This document shows positions 34,729 through 44,016 of a DNA stretch of 64,000 nt, in pieces. The first letter of the stretch is position 1, and every line of letters starts with the position of its first letter. Source of the DNA: Streptomyces albipurpureus (GTDB lineage: Bacteria; Actinomycetota; Actinomycetes; Streptomycetales; Streptomycetaceae). The stretch is taken from NCBI RefSeq assembly GCF_023701525.1, contig NZ_JAMQAW010000008.1, positions 375,003 through 439,002 on the forward strand, in the 5' to 3' direction. A program made the translations under genes and the position numbers. The notes under the pieces were generated by a model that was not told the DNA's origin, made no database searches, and saw only the letters and a list, made by a program, of their open reading frames with translations.

Positions 34729-36018
34729 ATGTTTGTTGATGTTCTCGCCGTGGCGGGGTTGGGCTTATGCCTGGCCATCGTGCTGGCCTACCGCTCGTGG
34801 CGGAAGTCCAGGCTGTGGCGTGAGCGTGCCGTGCGGGCGGAGGAGGAACGGGACGCACGGGGCGAGGCGCTGGAGGCGCGGGATCGGGCGCTGGAGTACA
34901 TGGTGACCACCGGGTTGGCGGAGCTCGCCGAGTCGATGCGGTTGCCGGAGCCGACCGTGTCCGAACTGCCCTTCCCCGCAGTGCTGCGCGGCACCCGTTT
35001 CCTGGCGGGGGTCGAGGCGCTGTCCGAGTTGTGGGTGTGTGAGTTGGAGCGGGCGCGGGTGGACAGCGCCGAACAGACCACACAGCACCTGGACGAGACC
35101 TCGCGGGAGGCGTCGCGGGCAGCGGTGCGCTCGTTCTCCTCCTCCATCACCGCGCTCGGAGCGCAGTTGAGCCGCGTCGTGGACGACTGTCTCCGCGAGC
35201 ACCAGGGCGACGCAGTGTTCGCGTCGCTGACGCGGATCGATCACACGGCGCAGCAGATGTCGCGTCAGGCGCAGTCGTTCTTGGTGATGTGTGGGGGTTT
35301 GCCAGGGCGGTCGTGGCCGGCGACGTCGGTAACTGATGTGGTGCGCGGGGCGATGGGGCGGGTGCGGGACTTCCCTCGGGTGCGGTTCGGTGAGTTGGAC
35401 GTGGCGGTGCAGGGGCGGTTCGTGGAGCCGTTGGTGCATGTGCTGGCGAATCTGCTGGACAACGCGTTGCGGTACTCGCCGCCGACCGCGACGGTCGAGG
35501 TGTCGGTACAGCAGGGGCATCACGGGGTCACCATCGTCGTCGACGACGCGGGCATCCAGATGACCGCCGAAGACCTCGCCCTCGCACGCGCGGTGTTGTC
35601 CGGTGCCGATGTGGATCTGCACGCGCTGGGCCCACACCCGAAGGCCGGTTTCGCCTCCATCGCGGCGCTCGCCCTCCGGTACGGGTTCCAGGTCTCGTTG
35701 CATACTCCGTCCCCGTTCGGTGGGACACGGGCGAGCGTTTTCATCACCCGCGAGCTGCTCACCGCCGCCGTGTTCGACCAGAACGCCTCCCTATCCGTCC
35801 CGGAGCCTGCTCCGGAGCCGCGAGCAGGGGCAGCCGTGGAGGGCGATGCCGTGCTGCCTCGCCGGCGGCGACGGACGGCAGTGCCCGCTTTAGATCCGGT
35901 ACCCGAGCTGGCCCCGGGCGCCGCTCATTCCAGTGCCGCCGCGGCGTGGGTGCGCGGCAGCCGCAGCGGCCGTCAGGCCGCCCAGTCGACCTCTCCGTCT
36001 CCTGAAGGGACTTCATGA
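34729..36018 (+). CDS. cvnA: Conservon sensor-kinase-like protein CvnA
   Basis: 429 aa; ATG 34729 with GGAGAG upstream. One membrane helix (residues 3-20) is followed by a coiled region and a histidine-kinase-like helical region with RIDHTAQQMSRQAQSF at about residue 170, where the His would correspond to an H-box. The HATPase domain has NLLDNALRYSPP (about 240), DDAGIQM and AGFASIAALALRYGF. In Streptomyces, CvnA-D form a G-protein-coupled-receptor-like complex at the membrane. Its stop overlaps the cvnB start (ATGA). The C-terminal 100 residues are Pro/Ala-rich. Confidence 0.92.
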   Translation: MFVDVLAVAGLGLCLAIVLAYRSWRKSRLWRERAVRAEEERDARGEALEARDRALEYMVTTGLAELAESMRLPEPTVSELPFPAVLRGTRFLAGVEALSELWVCELERARVDSAEQTTQHLDETSREASRAAVRSFSSSITALGAQLSRVVDDCLREHQGDAVFASLTRIDHTAQQMSRQAQSFLVMCGGLPGRSWPATSVTDVVRGAMGRVRDFPRVRFGELDVAVQGRFVEPLVHVLANLLDNALRYSPPTATVEVSVQQGHHGVTIVVDDAGIQMTAEDLALARAVLSGADVDLHALGPHPKAGFASIAALALRYGFQVSLHTPSPFGGTRASVFITRELLTAAVFDQNASLSVPEPAPEPRAGAAVEGDAVLPRRRRRTAVPALDPVPELAPGAAHSSAAAAWVRGSRSGRQAAQSTSPSPEGTS

Positions 36019-36449
36019 TCATGGCTTTCCACTCGGCTCGGCAGCATGTCGGCGGGAACTCGCTCAGCTGGCTGTTGACCGATCTCGACCTCGCGGGCGT
36101 GAAAGGTGCGGTGCTATCCAGCACCGACGGTCTGGTGATGTCCTGGTCGGAGAGTGTGACTCGGGAGGACGCGGAGAAGCTCTCAGCCGCGGTGTCCTCT
36201 CAGGTGTCGGTCGGTAAGGCACTCGCCCACTATGTCGGTGGTGGAGTGCGGCAGCTGCTGGTGGAGTGCGAGGGCGGGTTCGTCCTCATGTCGGCCGCGA
36301 CCGCGGACAGTGTGCTGGTGGTACTCACCGACCCGACAGCGGACATCGGCGCGGTCACGCACCGGATGAACGAGCTGTCCGCGCGGGTGGGTCACGAGCT
36401 CGCGGCGGGTCCGCGCCGGGTGGCGGACGACGGTCCCGGACGGTCATGA
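36015..36449 (+). CDS. cvnB: Conservon roadblock/LC7 protein CvnB
   Basis: 144 aa with the roadblock fold: LSWLLTDLDLAGVKGAVLSS, DGLVMSWSESV, VRQLLVECEGGFVLMSAATA and SVLVVLTDPTADIGAV. These proteins regulate the small GTPase CvnD. Coupled by a 4-base ATGA overlap to cvnA upstream and to cvnC downstream. The length is normal and no defect is seen. Confidence 0.93.
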   Translation: MIMAFHSARQHVGGNSLSWLLTDLDLAGVKGAVLSSTDGLVMSWSESVTREDAEKLSAAVSSQVSVGKALAHYVGGGVRQLLVECEGGFVLMSAATADSVLVVLTDPTADIGAVTHRMNELSARVGHELAAGPRRVADDGPGRS

Positions 36450-36796
36450 CCAGGCCGCGGCGGGTCCGTGACCTGGTACGCGCCTATGTGCGCACCGGCG
36501 GGCTCACCCGCCCGAGCCGGGACCTGGACCTATCGGCGCTGGTCCGCTCCACCACAGCAGCCGCGCCGGTCGAGGCATCCGGGGAAGAGCGGCGGGTGCT
36601 CGCGCTGTGCAGCCGACAACGCGCCCTGTCGGTCGCGGAGATCGCCGCCCATGTGGACCTGCCGCCCTCAGCCGCCCGGATCGTGATCGCCCGCCTAATG
36701 GACCACGGCCTTCTCACCACCCCCACGCACCCGCACATCACCGCCAGCCATGACCTGCTGAAGGAGGTACTCGATGGACTGCGCGCCCTCGTCTGA
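36446..36796 (+). CDS. cvnC: Conservon DUF742 protein CvnC
   Basis: 116 aa. It starts RPRRVRDLVRAYVRTGGLTR, the typical DUF742 opening, and has a winged-helix-like C-terminal half (ALSVAEIAAHVDLPPSAARI, LMDHGLLTTP). It overlaps cvnB by 4 bases and cvnD by 23. CvnC links the kinase-like and GTPase members of the complex; its exact biochemical role is not established. Confidence 0.92.
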   Translation: MTRPRRVRDLVRAYVRTGGLTRPSRDLDLSALVRSTTAAAPVEASGEERRVLALCSRQRALSVAEIAAHVDLPPSAARIVIARLMDHGLLTTPTHPHITASHDLLKEVLDGLRALV

Positions 36797-37379
36797 GCAG
36801 GGAGGCGTGACGTACTTATCCGACACGGTGACCCGGTCGACGAAGCTCCTGATCGCCGGTCACTTCTCCGTCGGGAAGACGACCTTCGTGGACTGCGTGT
36901 CGGAGGTGGAGCCGCTGCGGACCGAGGAAGCGATGACCCAGGTCAGCGCGGGGGTGGACGACGTTGCCGGCCTGCCGCACAAGACGCACACGACGGTCGC
37001 GCTCGACTTCGGACGGCTCACCCTCAACGAGGAACTGGTGCTGTATCTGTTCGGCACCCCGGGCCAGCCCCGGTTCCTTCCCCTGTGGCACGACCTCGCG
37101 AAGGGCGCGCTGGGCGCGCTCGTCCTGGTCGACACCCGACGCCTGACCGAATCGGACCCCATCCTCGCCCTCCTGGAGGAACAGGGGCTGCCCTACGCGG
37201 TCGCGGTCAACCAGTTCGACCGAGCACACCGCCACCCGCTCGACGCGGTGCGCGAAGCCCTCGATCTCGCGGACGACACCCCCCTGACCAGCTGCGACGC
37301 CCGCGACCGCACCTCCTCCCTCCACGCCCTGATCACCCTCGTCAGATTCCTGTTCAACCGCATGGAGCCCACCCCATGA
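36774..37379 (+). CDS. cvnD: Conservon small GTPase CvnD
   Basis: 201 aa, Ras/MglA-like GTPase: P-loop AGHFSVGKTTFVD at about residue 30, FGTPGQPRFLPLWHDLAKGA as switch II, and VAVNQFD as the guanine-specificity motif. I chose ATG 36774 because AAGGAGG lies seven bases upstream. An internal GTG at 36807 has a G-rich sequence too close to serve. It overlaps the P450 gene by the ATGA tetramer. Confidence 0.93.
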   Translation: MDCAPSSEQGGVTYLSDTVTRSTKLLIAGHFSVGKTTFVDCVSEVEPLRTEEAMTQVSAGVDDVAGLPHKTHTTVALDFGRLTLNEELVLYLFGTPGQPRFLPLWHDLAKGALGALVLVDTRRLTESDPILALLEEQGLPYAVAVNQFDRAHRHPLDAVREALDLADDTPLTSCDARDRTSSLHALITLVRFLFNRMEPTP

Positions 37380-38638
37380 ACCAACAACCCTCCCCCTCCC
37401 CCTCCCCCTCCCCTTCTCCTTCCCCTTCTGCTTCCTCCTCTGTTGTGTGTCCTGCGGTGGACGGTGTGTTCCCGCTGCACGGGGCGGAGTTCGCCGCAGA
37501 TCCGCACGCTGCCTATGCGCGGATGCGCTTCGCCTACGGCTCGCTGGTGCCGGTGGAACTGCATCCCGGGGTGCCCGCGACCCTGGTCATCGGCTACCGC
37601 GCCGCCCTGCGCATCCTCAACGACCCAGTCGGCTTCCCCGCTGACCCGCGCGGCTGGCAGTCCACTGTCCCCGCCGACTGTCCGATTCTGCCGATGATCG
37701 AGTGGCGGCCCAACGCCTTACGCAGCTCCGGGCCGGAGCACGCCCGCTACCGGGCCGCGACCACCGCGGCGCTCAGCGGAGAAGACCTCCACGCCCTGAA
37801 CCGGCAGGTCGAGGACATAGCGGGCCGGCTACTGGGCGAGATCAGCCCCCTAGGCCACGCGGACCTCTTAGCCCAGTACGCCTTCCCCCTCGTGTTCCAG
37901 ACCCTGAACACCCTGCTCGGATGCCCGCCGCAGATCGGGCAGCGTGTCGCCCAGGGCATGGCCGCGATCTTCGAAGGCATCGACGCCCAGCACGGCAACC
38001 AGATCCTCACCGCCGCCCTGGACGAGCTGATCACCCTCAAACAGCGGCGACCTAGCGATGACGTCACCAGCCGCCTCCTGGCGCACGAAGCCGGACTCGA
38101 TCGGATCGAGATGATCCACCAGCTGGTCACCCTTTATGGGGCGGGGATCGAGCCGCAGACCAACCTGATCACCAACACCGTCCGGCTGATGCTCACCGAT
38201 CCCCGGTTCTCCGGGGATGTGCTCTCCGGCAGCCTGACCGCGATCGACGCTCTCGACGAAACCCTCTACACCGACCCGCCGATGGCGAACTACTGCCTCT
38301 CCTACCCCCCACGGCCGGTAGAGGTGGAAGGACAACTGCTGCCGGCGCATCAGCCGGTCGTCATCAGCATGGCCGCCGCGTCCAACGACCCGTCCATCGC
38401 CGACGACGACCGCGCCCGCAACCGGGCCCACCTCGCCTGGTCGACCGGCCCGCACACCTGCCCCGCCCGCGCGGCCGGCTACCTCATCGCCCAAACCGCG
38501 ATCCAGCACCTGTGCGACGTCCTCCCCGACCTACGCCTCGCCATCCCCGCACACCAACTCACCTGGAGACCAGGCCCGTTCCACCGCGCCCTCACCGCCC
38601 TCCCCGTCACCTTCTCCCCTACCCGCCACGCGTCCTGA
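37376..38638 (+). CDS. cvnE: Conservon cytochrome P450 CvnE (CYP157-like, lacks ExxR)
   Basis: 420 aa. The heme ligand is Cys362 in WSTGPHTCPARAAG. At the K-helix, where P450s carry ExxR, this protein has ETLY (about residue 294). Loss of ExxR is a known trait of the CYP157 family, which is the conservon P450. The N-terminus carries a Pro-Ser repeat (residues 5-20). Two TTA codons (37718 and 37868) may make expression depend on the bldA tRNA. The ATG start overlaps the cvnD stop. Confidence 0.9.
   Translation: MNQQPSPSPSPSPSPSPSASSSVVCPAVDGVFPLHGAEFAADPHAAYARMRFAYGSLVPVELHPGVPATLVIGYRAALRILNDPVGFPADPRGWQSTVPADCPILPMIEWRPNALRSSGPEHARYRAATTAALSGEDLHALNRQVEDIAGRLLGEISPLGHADLLAQYAFPLVFQTLNTLLGCPPQIGQRVAQGMAAIFEGIDAQHGNQILTAALDELITLKQRRPSDDVTSRLLAHEAGLDRIEMIHQLVTLYGAGIEPQTNLITNTVRLMLTDPRFSGDVLSGSLTAIDALDETLYTDPPMANYCLSYPPRPVEVEGQLLPAHQPVVISMAAASNDPSIADDDRARNRAHLAWSTGPHTCPARAAGYLIAQTAIQHLCDVLPDLRLAIPAHQLTWRPGPFHRALTALPVTFSPTRHAS
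37388..37438 (+). repeat. CCCCCT-type microsatellite coding a Pro-Ser tract
   Basis: Tandem CCCTCC/CCTTCT units begin about 12 bases into the P450 gene and encode alternating Pro and Ser. The tract is slippage-prone; unit changes of 6 bases would keep frame, others would switch the gene off. Confidence 0.7.
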
Positions 38639-38654
38639 TCGAAAGGCACCCACC

Positions 38655-39896
38655 ATGACCACACAACAGCAGACCCCCCACGTGCTGGACCCGACGGGCA
38701 GCGACCGGCAGGGCGAAGACACCGCACTGCGGGCCCAAGGTCCGCTCACCCGCGTCAACGTCCTCGGCGAACCCGCCTGGGCCATCACCGACCCGAAACT
38801 CCTCAAAGCACTGCTCATGGACGCTCGGATCTCCAAGGACGCACACCGGCACTGGCCCCGCTTCCCCGACCACACCCAGGAATGGCCTTTGAAGCTGTGG
38901 GTCGGGGTCCGCAACATGTTCACCGCCCACGGCGAAAACCACCGGCGTCTGCGTCGTCTGGTCGCGCCGGCGTTCGCCGGACGCCGCATGACCGCACTCA
39001 CACCCCGCATCGAACACATCACCCGCGAACTGCTGACCAGCATCGACCGCACCCCGCCCGGGGAACCGGTCGACCTGCGCGACCGCTACGCCGCGGTTCT
39101 ACCGATCCGGGTCATCGGCCACCTCATGGGCCTCCCCGACAGCCAAGCGCCTGCTTTCCGCCGCACCGTCGACTCCGTCTTCGACACCACCCTCACCACC
39201 GACCAAGCAGCCGCCAACACCCGCGACCTGTACGCCATCCTCACCCGCCTGGTCACCACCAAGCGTGCTGAGCCGGGAGACGACCTGACTACCCGTCTCA
39301 TCGAGGCCCGCGACACCGACGGACTCGGCGGCGGGCTCACCGAGCAGGAACTCCTCGACACCCTCCTGCTCGTCATCTCCGCAGGCTACGAGACCACCGT
39401 CAACCTCATCGACCAGGCCATCACCGCCCTCCTCACCCACCCTGAGCACCTCGCCGAGATCCGGACCGGAACTCTCTCCTGGGACGACATCGTCGAGGAG
39501 ACACTGCGCTGGAAAGCCCCCGTACCACTGTTGCCGATGCGCTACGCCACCACCGAAATCGTGCTTCCCCGGTCCCAAGGGATCATCCGCAAAGGCGACG
39601 CCGTCATCGCCGCGTTCTCCGCGGCGAACACCCACCGCGCTCTCCACGGCACCACCGCCGACCGGTTCGACCCGGCCCGCCCCCACAAAACCCACCTGTC
39701 CTTCGGCCACGGCGTCCACGCCTGCGTCGGCGCCACCCTCTCCCGCCTCGAAGCAACCACCGCCCTCCGCATGCTCTTCGCCCGCTTCCCCCACCTCACC
39801 CTCGCCGTCCACCCAGACGAATTGGCGCCGCTGCCGTCATTCCTCTCCCACGGCCACCGAACACTCCCCGTACTCCTACGCCCCGAAGCCGTGTAA
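38655..39896 (+). CDS. Second cytochrome P450 (CYP154-like)
   Basis: 413 aa. It has the heme-ligand motif FGHGVHACVGATLSR (Cys357), the K-helix ETLR (about 282), and the I-helix LLVISAGYETTVN. The N-terminus (TRVNVLGEPAWAITDPKLLK, DARISKDAHRHWP) is CYP154-like, the family usually encoded next to CYP157 in conservons. It starts 16 bases after cvnE, with GAAAGG upstream of ATG 38655. All catalytic motifs are intact, so this is the likely active partner of the ExxR-less P450. The electron donor is not encoded here. Confidence 0.9.
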   Translation: MTTQQQTPHVLDPTGSDRQGEDTALRAQGPLTRVNVLGEPAWAITDPKLLKALLMDARISKDAHRHWPRFPDHTQEWPLKLWVGVRNMFTAHGENHRRLRRLVAPAFAGRRMTALTPRIEHITRELLTSIDRTPPGEPVDLRDRYAAVLPIRVIGHLMGLPDSQAPAFRRTVDSVFDTTLTTDQAAANTRDLYAILTRLVTTKRAEPGDDLTTRLIEARDTDGLGGGLTEQELLDTLLLVISAGYETTVNLIDQAITALLTHPEHLAEIRTGTLSWDDIVEETLRWKAPVPLLPMRYATTEIVLPRSQGIIRKGDAVIAAFSAANTHRALHGTTADRFDPARPHKTHLSFGHGVHACVGATLSRLEATTALRMLFARFPHLTLAVHPDELAPLPSFLSHGHRTLPVLLRPEAV

Positions 39897-40110
39897 TCCC
39901 AGAACCGGAAACCCTTGTGTGCTGCCCTCGCTGCTTCCTCGGACGCCTGGCCGCCTTCACCGTGATCGCCATGATCGTCCACGCCGTCGCCCAAGCGACC
40001 AGCCCATAGATCGGCACACCGGTCCCCGCCGTGCTGACCCGGACCGCGCCCTTCTTCCTTCCTCATGCTCCCGAGCCCTGCCGTTCAGACCCTCACACCC
40101 CGGAACCGCC
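39897..40110. other. 214-base gap without a supported gene
   Basis: No protein-like frame with a binding site, no strong hairpin and no clear promoter was seen. Confidence 0.4.
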
Positions 40111-41343
40111 ATGACAGCCCTGCAGTACGACCGCGCCCAACCACCGACCGGAAGCACCGCCCCCAGCACCGCCCGGCTCTACCACGCCTACCAACACGGC
40201 GAAGACTCCAAAGCCGCCTACGCGAGTGATCGGGACGTCGCCCGCCGTATCCGCGGGCTCGGCCTCGACCCCCAGCTGATGGCCACACAGAACCGCGCAT
40301 TCCTGATCCGCGCCGTTGCTCACACCGCCCGCGACCTCAACATCAACCAGTTCCTCGACATCGGATGCGGACTCCCCGGCGATCCCGGCCCCAACGTCCA
40401 CACCATCGTGGAGACCATCCACAGCGACTCGCGGATCCTCTACATGGACCACGACCCACTCGTCCGTGCCCACGCCGACGCCCTCCTCCACGGCAAGACG
40501 AGCACGACCACCGTGGTCGAAGCGGACCTGCGCGACCCCGACCTCATCCTCACCCAGGCCCGACACTTCCTGGACTTCACCCGCCCCATCGCACTGCTCC
40601 TTTCCGCGATAGTCCACTTCATCCGGGACGAGGAGCAGCCGCACGCCCTTGTCGCGCGCCTGGTGGACGCGCTGCCTGCGGGTAGCGCCATGGTGCTGTC
40701 GCATGTAACCGATGACTTCGCACCATTGGTGATGCGCAGGGCCGAAGCGCTCCTGGCCGGGGAACGGGTGCAGGCCCGTACCCGGGGCCGGGAGGACATC
40801 GCGCGGCTCTTCGCTGGGTTGTCGCTGGTGGAGCCGGGGTTGGTGCCGGTTCACCAGTGGCAGCAACCCGACGCTGAGACCGCCGCTATCGCTCCGTCCG
40901 AGGTCCACGGCTACGGCGGCATCGGCATCAAACCCGCTCCCGCACAGAACACGACACGCTCCGAGCAGCTAGGCCGAAACGCCCGGCTGACCACCCGCTC
41001 GGAGCAGGGCGTCCTAGTCATCTCGGTCAGCGGCATGGTCGAGGAACGGGAGCATGCACCCCTGCGAGAGCGCGTCAACGCGATCGCCGCAGAGTCGGCT
41101 GGCGATGTGGTCCTCGATCTCACGGCTGTGGAGTTCCTGGACTCCGCCGCCCTCGGCGCGGTGCTCGGGCTGTGCCTGCGACTGGGCAATGACGAACGGG
41201 AGTTGCACCTCCTGGGTGGGGAGCCGGTGCGCAAGCTCCTGCGGATCATGGGTTTCACCGTGCCGCTGCACACCGACCTGCCCCAAGCCCTCGCCGCAGC
41301 CCAGGGCCAGCGGAAGCGGAAGCGGGGGCGGGGGCGGCGATGA
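40111..41343 (+). CDS. Methyltransf_19 domain fused to a STAS domain
   Basis: 410 aa. Residues 15-275 are a Methyltransf_19 domain (TARLYHAYQHGEDSKAAYAS, QFLDIGCGLPGDPGP, ILYMDHDPLVRAHADALL). Residues 295-400 are a STAS domain (GVLVISVSGMVEEREHAPLR, VVLDLTAVEFLDSAALGAVL) with the phosphorylatable-serine position in DSAALG. STAS proteins bind RsbW-like ATPases, and one is encoded at 31227. The fusion suggests methylation tied to anti-anti-sigma-type signalling. ATG 40111 has only a weak GGA upstream. The next gene overlaps by 4 bases. Confidence 0.82.
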   Translation: MTALQYDRAQPPTGSTAPSTARLYHAYQHGEDSKAAYASDRDVARRIRGLGLDPQLMATQNRAFLIRAVAHTARDLNINQFLDIGCGLPGDPGPNVHTIVETIHSDSRILYMDHDPLVRAHADALLHGKTSTTTVVEADLRDPDLILTQARHFLDFTRPIALLLSAIVHFIRDEEQPHALVARLVDALPAGSAMVLSHVTDDFAPLVMRRAEALLAGERVQARTRGREDIARLFAGLSLVEPGLVPVHQWQQPDAETAAIAPSEVHGYGGIGIKPAPAQNTTRSEQLGRNARLTTRSEQGVLVISVSGMVEEREHAPLRERVNAIAAESAGDVVLDLTAVEFLDSAALGAVLGLCLRLGNDERELHLLGGEPVRKLLRIMGFTVPLHTDLPQALAAAQGQRKRKRGRGRR

Positions 41344-42983
41344 CAGCGACCAGCACCGAAGCCGTCCTCATGGCCCCGCTGGTGAACGAACGAGAGCATC
41401 TCGCACTGCGGTTGACTGCTGATGGTCTGGAAGGTAGGGGCCTTGCTCGGGCCATGGAGGTGTCGCGGGCGACGGCGCGTGTGATCTTGGGGCGGGCGTG
41501 CCGTGCTGTGGGGCGGGATCATCCCGCTCAGGCCGTCCTCGTCGCTGTGGTGCACCGGCTCGTTACCGCCGGCGACCTATCGGGCGCTGTGCCCGAGGCT
41601 GGGACGCTGTGTGGCGAGGACGTGGCCGTGCTGGAGCAAGTGGTGAGCGGGCTGACTGCGTCCGAGATCGCCGCGGCTCACGGCTGGAGTACCGGCCACG
41701 CGACAGCGGTGATCCACCTTTTGAAGGGCCGCTTCCGAGCCCGGACCCTCGCTCATCTCGGCGCACTCGCCCTCGCGCACGACCTCGTCCCCTGTCACCT
41801 GGTCGACGACCGGCTACCAAGGGTGCCGCTCAGCGCCCTCCCCGCACCCCGGACACCCGCAACCCTCGCCGACGCCATGAGTCATGCACAGCAATTCCCC
41901 GACCAAGGTGGGGCCGACACCGGTGAGCAGCTGCCCCGTGATCTGCGGATCGTGTCCAACGCCACCACCCACTCCGCGGTCCAGGACGCAAGCGGTGTCG
42001 GGCAGCGGGCCGTGGGCCTGGCCCAGATCGTGTTCCGCTGGCTGCCTGTCGCACAGGAGTTCCGTTCGGCGGCGGTAGGTTCGCCAGCGCATCTACGCCG
42101 CTGGGACCACGCCATCTCCCATGTCAGCAGCGCGGGTTCGCTGACCCGGCCGCTGGGCGAGACAGCAGCGTACGCGGTGGATGTGCGAAGGCTTCTCGAA
42201 GCGGTCCGGGATGGGCGTAGCGCCGGTTCTGCTACCCCGGCCGGGTTCGCCAACTCTCTGGCCCTGCTCGTGGAGAGCCACGAGTACTACCCCGGATGCC
42301 CGATGAGCGCCTACCAGCTCGCACGCGACCATCGCCTGCCCCGGTCACTGGTGGACGACGCGATCCAGGACCTCTTGGCTAACGGTGTTCTGGAGGGCAG
42401 CGTCACCAGGCCCCTGCCAGCCGGTTCCCGAGCAACCCAGAAAGGCCATGCCGGGGTGGTCGCGGCCCGGCTGCGTGACCAACTCGCCGCCGGCCTCTAC
42501 CCACCCGGAACCACCCTGTCGCTCTCTGACCTGGCCACATTCCTGTGCGCGACAGTCCGCGAGACCAACAGCGCGCTGCGACAACTCGTCGACGAGGGCC
42601 TCGTGGTTCCCGGCTCCGGACAGGTCACCGAAGCAGCAGCACGCCTCACCCCCACTCCACGCCTTGACCCACCACACCCCTACGCCCAACGCCCCGCCGG
42701 GGCGAGGATCACCATGACAGCCGGACTCGCGCACATGCGGTGGGACCTGCGCCGTCCGATCTCACCAACGGACCTGAGCAGGTCCTGGGACACGCTGCGC
42801 CGCATGGCCGCCCAGCTTCTCCCCAGCGGCAACCCCGAGAACCTCGCGGTGCGGCGGGTCATGGAGGCGGTCACCGCGCCGTGGCCCGGCATGCCACGCG
42901 ACCGGGTATGGCACCTTGCCTGCCTCGGCCGCGCCCTCGCCGCCCTCCAGCAGCATCTCACTGAAACAGAGGCTGGCAGATGA
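41340..42983 (+). CDS. Large multi-HTH regulator (LuxR-like and GntR-like helix-turn-helix segments)
   Basis: 547 aa. Helix-turn-helix segments are visible at about residues 18-60 (REHLALRLTADGLEGRGLAR), 92-135 (LEQVVSGLTASEIAAAHGWS), 310-355 (MSAYQLARDHRLPRSLVDDA) and 372-430 (GntR-like: LRDQLAAGLYPPGTTLSLSD). No ligand domain is recognised. The start overlaps the STAS fusion gene and the stop overlaps the next methyltransferase gene, both by ATGA, so the three form one translationally coupled unit. It is probably the transcriptional regulator of this methyltransferase cluster. Confidence 0.75.
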   Translation: MTATSTEAVLMAPLVNEREHLALRLTADGLEGRGLARAMEVSRATARVILGRACRAVGRDHPAQAVLVAVVHRLVTAGDLSGAVPEAGTLCGEDVAVLEQVVSGLTASEIAAAHGWSTGHATAVIHLLKGRFRARTLAHLGALALAHDLVPCHLVDDRLPRVPLSALPAPRTPATLADAMSHAQQFPDQGGADTGEQLPRDLRIVSNATTHSAVQDASGVGQRAVGLAQIVFRWLPVAQEFRSAAVGSPAHLRRWDHAISHVSSAGSLTRPLGETAAYAVDVRRLLEAVRDGRSAGSATPAGFANSLALLVESHEYYPGCPMSAYQLARDHRLPRSLVDDAIQDLLANGVLEGSVTRPLPAGSRATQKGHAGVVAARLRDQLAAGLYPPGTTLSLSDLATFLCATVRETNSALRQLVDEGLVVPGSGQVTEAAARLTPTPRLDPPHPYAQRPAGARITMTAGLAHMRWDLRRPISPTDLSRSWDTLRRMAAQLLPSGNPENLAVRRVMEAVTAPWPGMPRDRVWHLACLGRALAALQQHLTETEAGR

Positions 42984-43897
42984 CCCAGATGCACTTGAGG
43001 CCGGTGACAGAGCCCACGCGCGTGGAGCTGGAGGCGACGTCGTCACCGAAGGTGGCGGACGTGACGGCGGCACATCAGACAGCAGCGTTGGAAACACTCA
43101 GGCACGACTACACCGCCACGGCGCGGGCAGCGCGGGTGTACGAGCACCTGCTGGGCGGCGTCGACGCCTTCAAGGCCGACCGGAGTGCCGCGCACGACCT
43201 CTGCCAGGTCGCACCCTGGGCACCCCGCGCCGCCCGTGCGAACAAGCACTTCACGCACGTGGCCACCACGACTTCTCTCGCCCTGGGTGTGCGACAGTTC
43301 CTCGACCTCGGAGCGGGCTTCCCGCACCATCCCTTCCTCCACGAAATGGTGCCTCCCGGCTATCCCGTGGTGTACGTCGACCGCGACCCCGGCGTCCTCG
43401 CCCACGCCAAATGCCGGCTGGACCCCGGCCCCCCGTACAAGACCGCCGTAGTGGCCGCCGACCTCCTGCACATGCAGAACCTCCTCACGCACGAGCACCT
43501 GACCGGCGCACTCGATCTCACGCAACCGATCGCCGTCACCCTGCACGACGTGCTCCCATGGTCCACCGACGACACTGCGGCGGCGGACGCGATGGCCATA
43601 CTGCGGTCCTGGCTCCCGACAGGCAGCACCCTGTCCATCACCCACCTAACCGGCCATTTCGACCCGCATGGCGTGCGGCAGGCCGTAGCCGCCTACGAAC
43701 GCCACGACATCACCGTCCGACCCCGCGGCCTCGCCGAGATTGCGGCATTGTTCGGCGATTTCGTCCACCTCAGCACCGGACTGAAGCCCCTCAGCCGCTG
43801 GTCCATCCACGACCAGCCCGCCGTCCGCCAGTTCACCCCGCACCCCGCCCGCTCTGAGGGTTGCCCGGCCTTTGCCGGTATCGCGGTCAAGTCATGA
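42980..43897 (+). CDS. Methyltransf_19 protein
   Basis: 305 aa, third member of the family here. It has ARAARVYEHLLGGVDAFKAD at about 47, SAM loop QFLDLGAGFPHHP at about 105, VYVDRDPGVLAHAKC at about 130, and IAVTLHDVLPWSTDD. Coupled to the multi-HTH regulator by an ATGA overlap. All the usual motifs are present and the length is normal. The substrate is unknown, as for the whole family. The gap to the radical SAM gene (43898-44016) shows nothing beyond a ribosome binding site. Confidence 0.85.
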   Translation: MTQMHLRPVTEPTRVELEATSSPKVADVTAAHQTAALETLRHDYTATARAARVYEHLLGGVDAFKADRSAAHDLCQVAPWAPRAARANKHFTHVATTTSLALGVRQFLDLGAGFPHHPFLHEMVPPGYPVVYVDRDPGVLAHAKCRLDPGPPYKTAVVAADLLHMQNLLTHEHLTGALDLTQPIAVTLHDVLPWSTDDTAAADAMAILRSWLPTGSTLSITHLTGHFDPHGVRQAVAAYERHDITVRPRGLAEIAALFGDFVHLSTGLKPLSRWSIHDQPAVRQFTPHPARSEGCPAFAGIAVKS

Positions 43898-44016
43898 GCT
43901 GGCCGCCCCGCGAGCGCAGCGGTCTACGTGCTCTCGGGCCTGCTCCGGGTTTCGTCGTGTCTCTGTGATTCCCGGAGCGCCGAGAGGGACATCGACACCT
44001 ATCGATTGGAGAAGCG

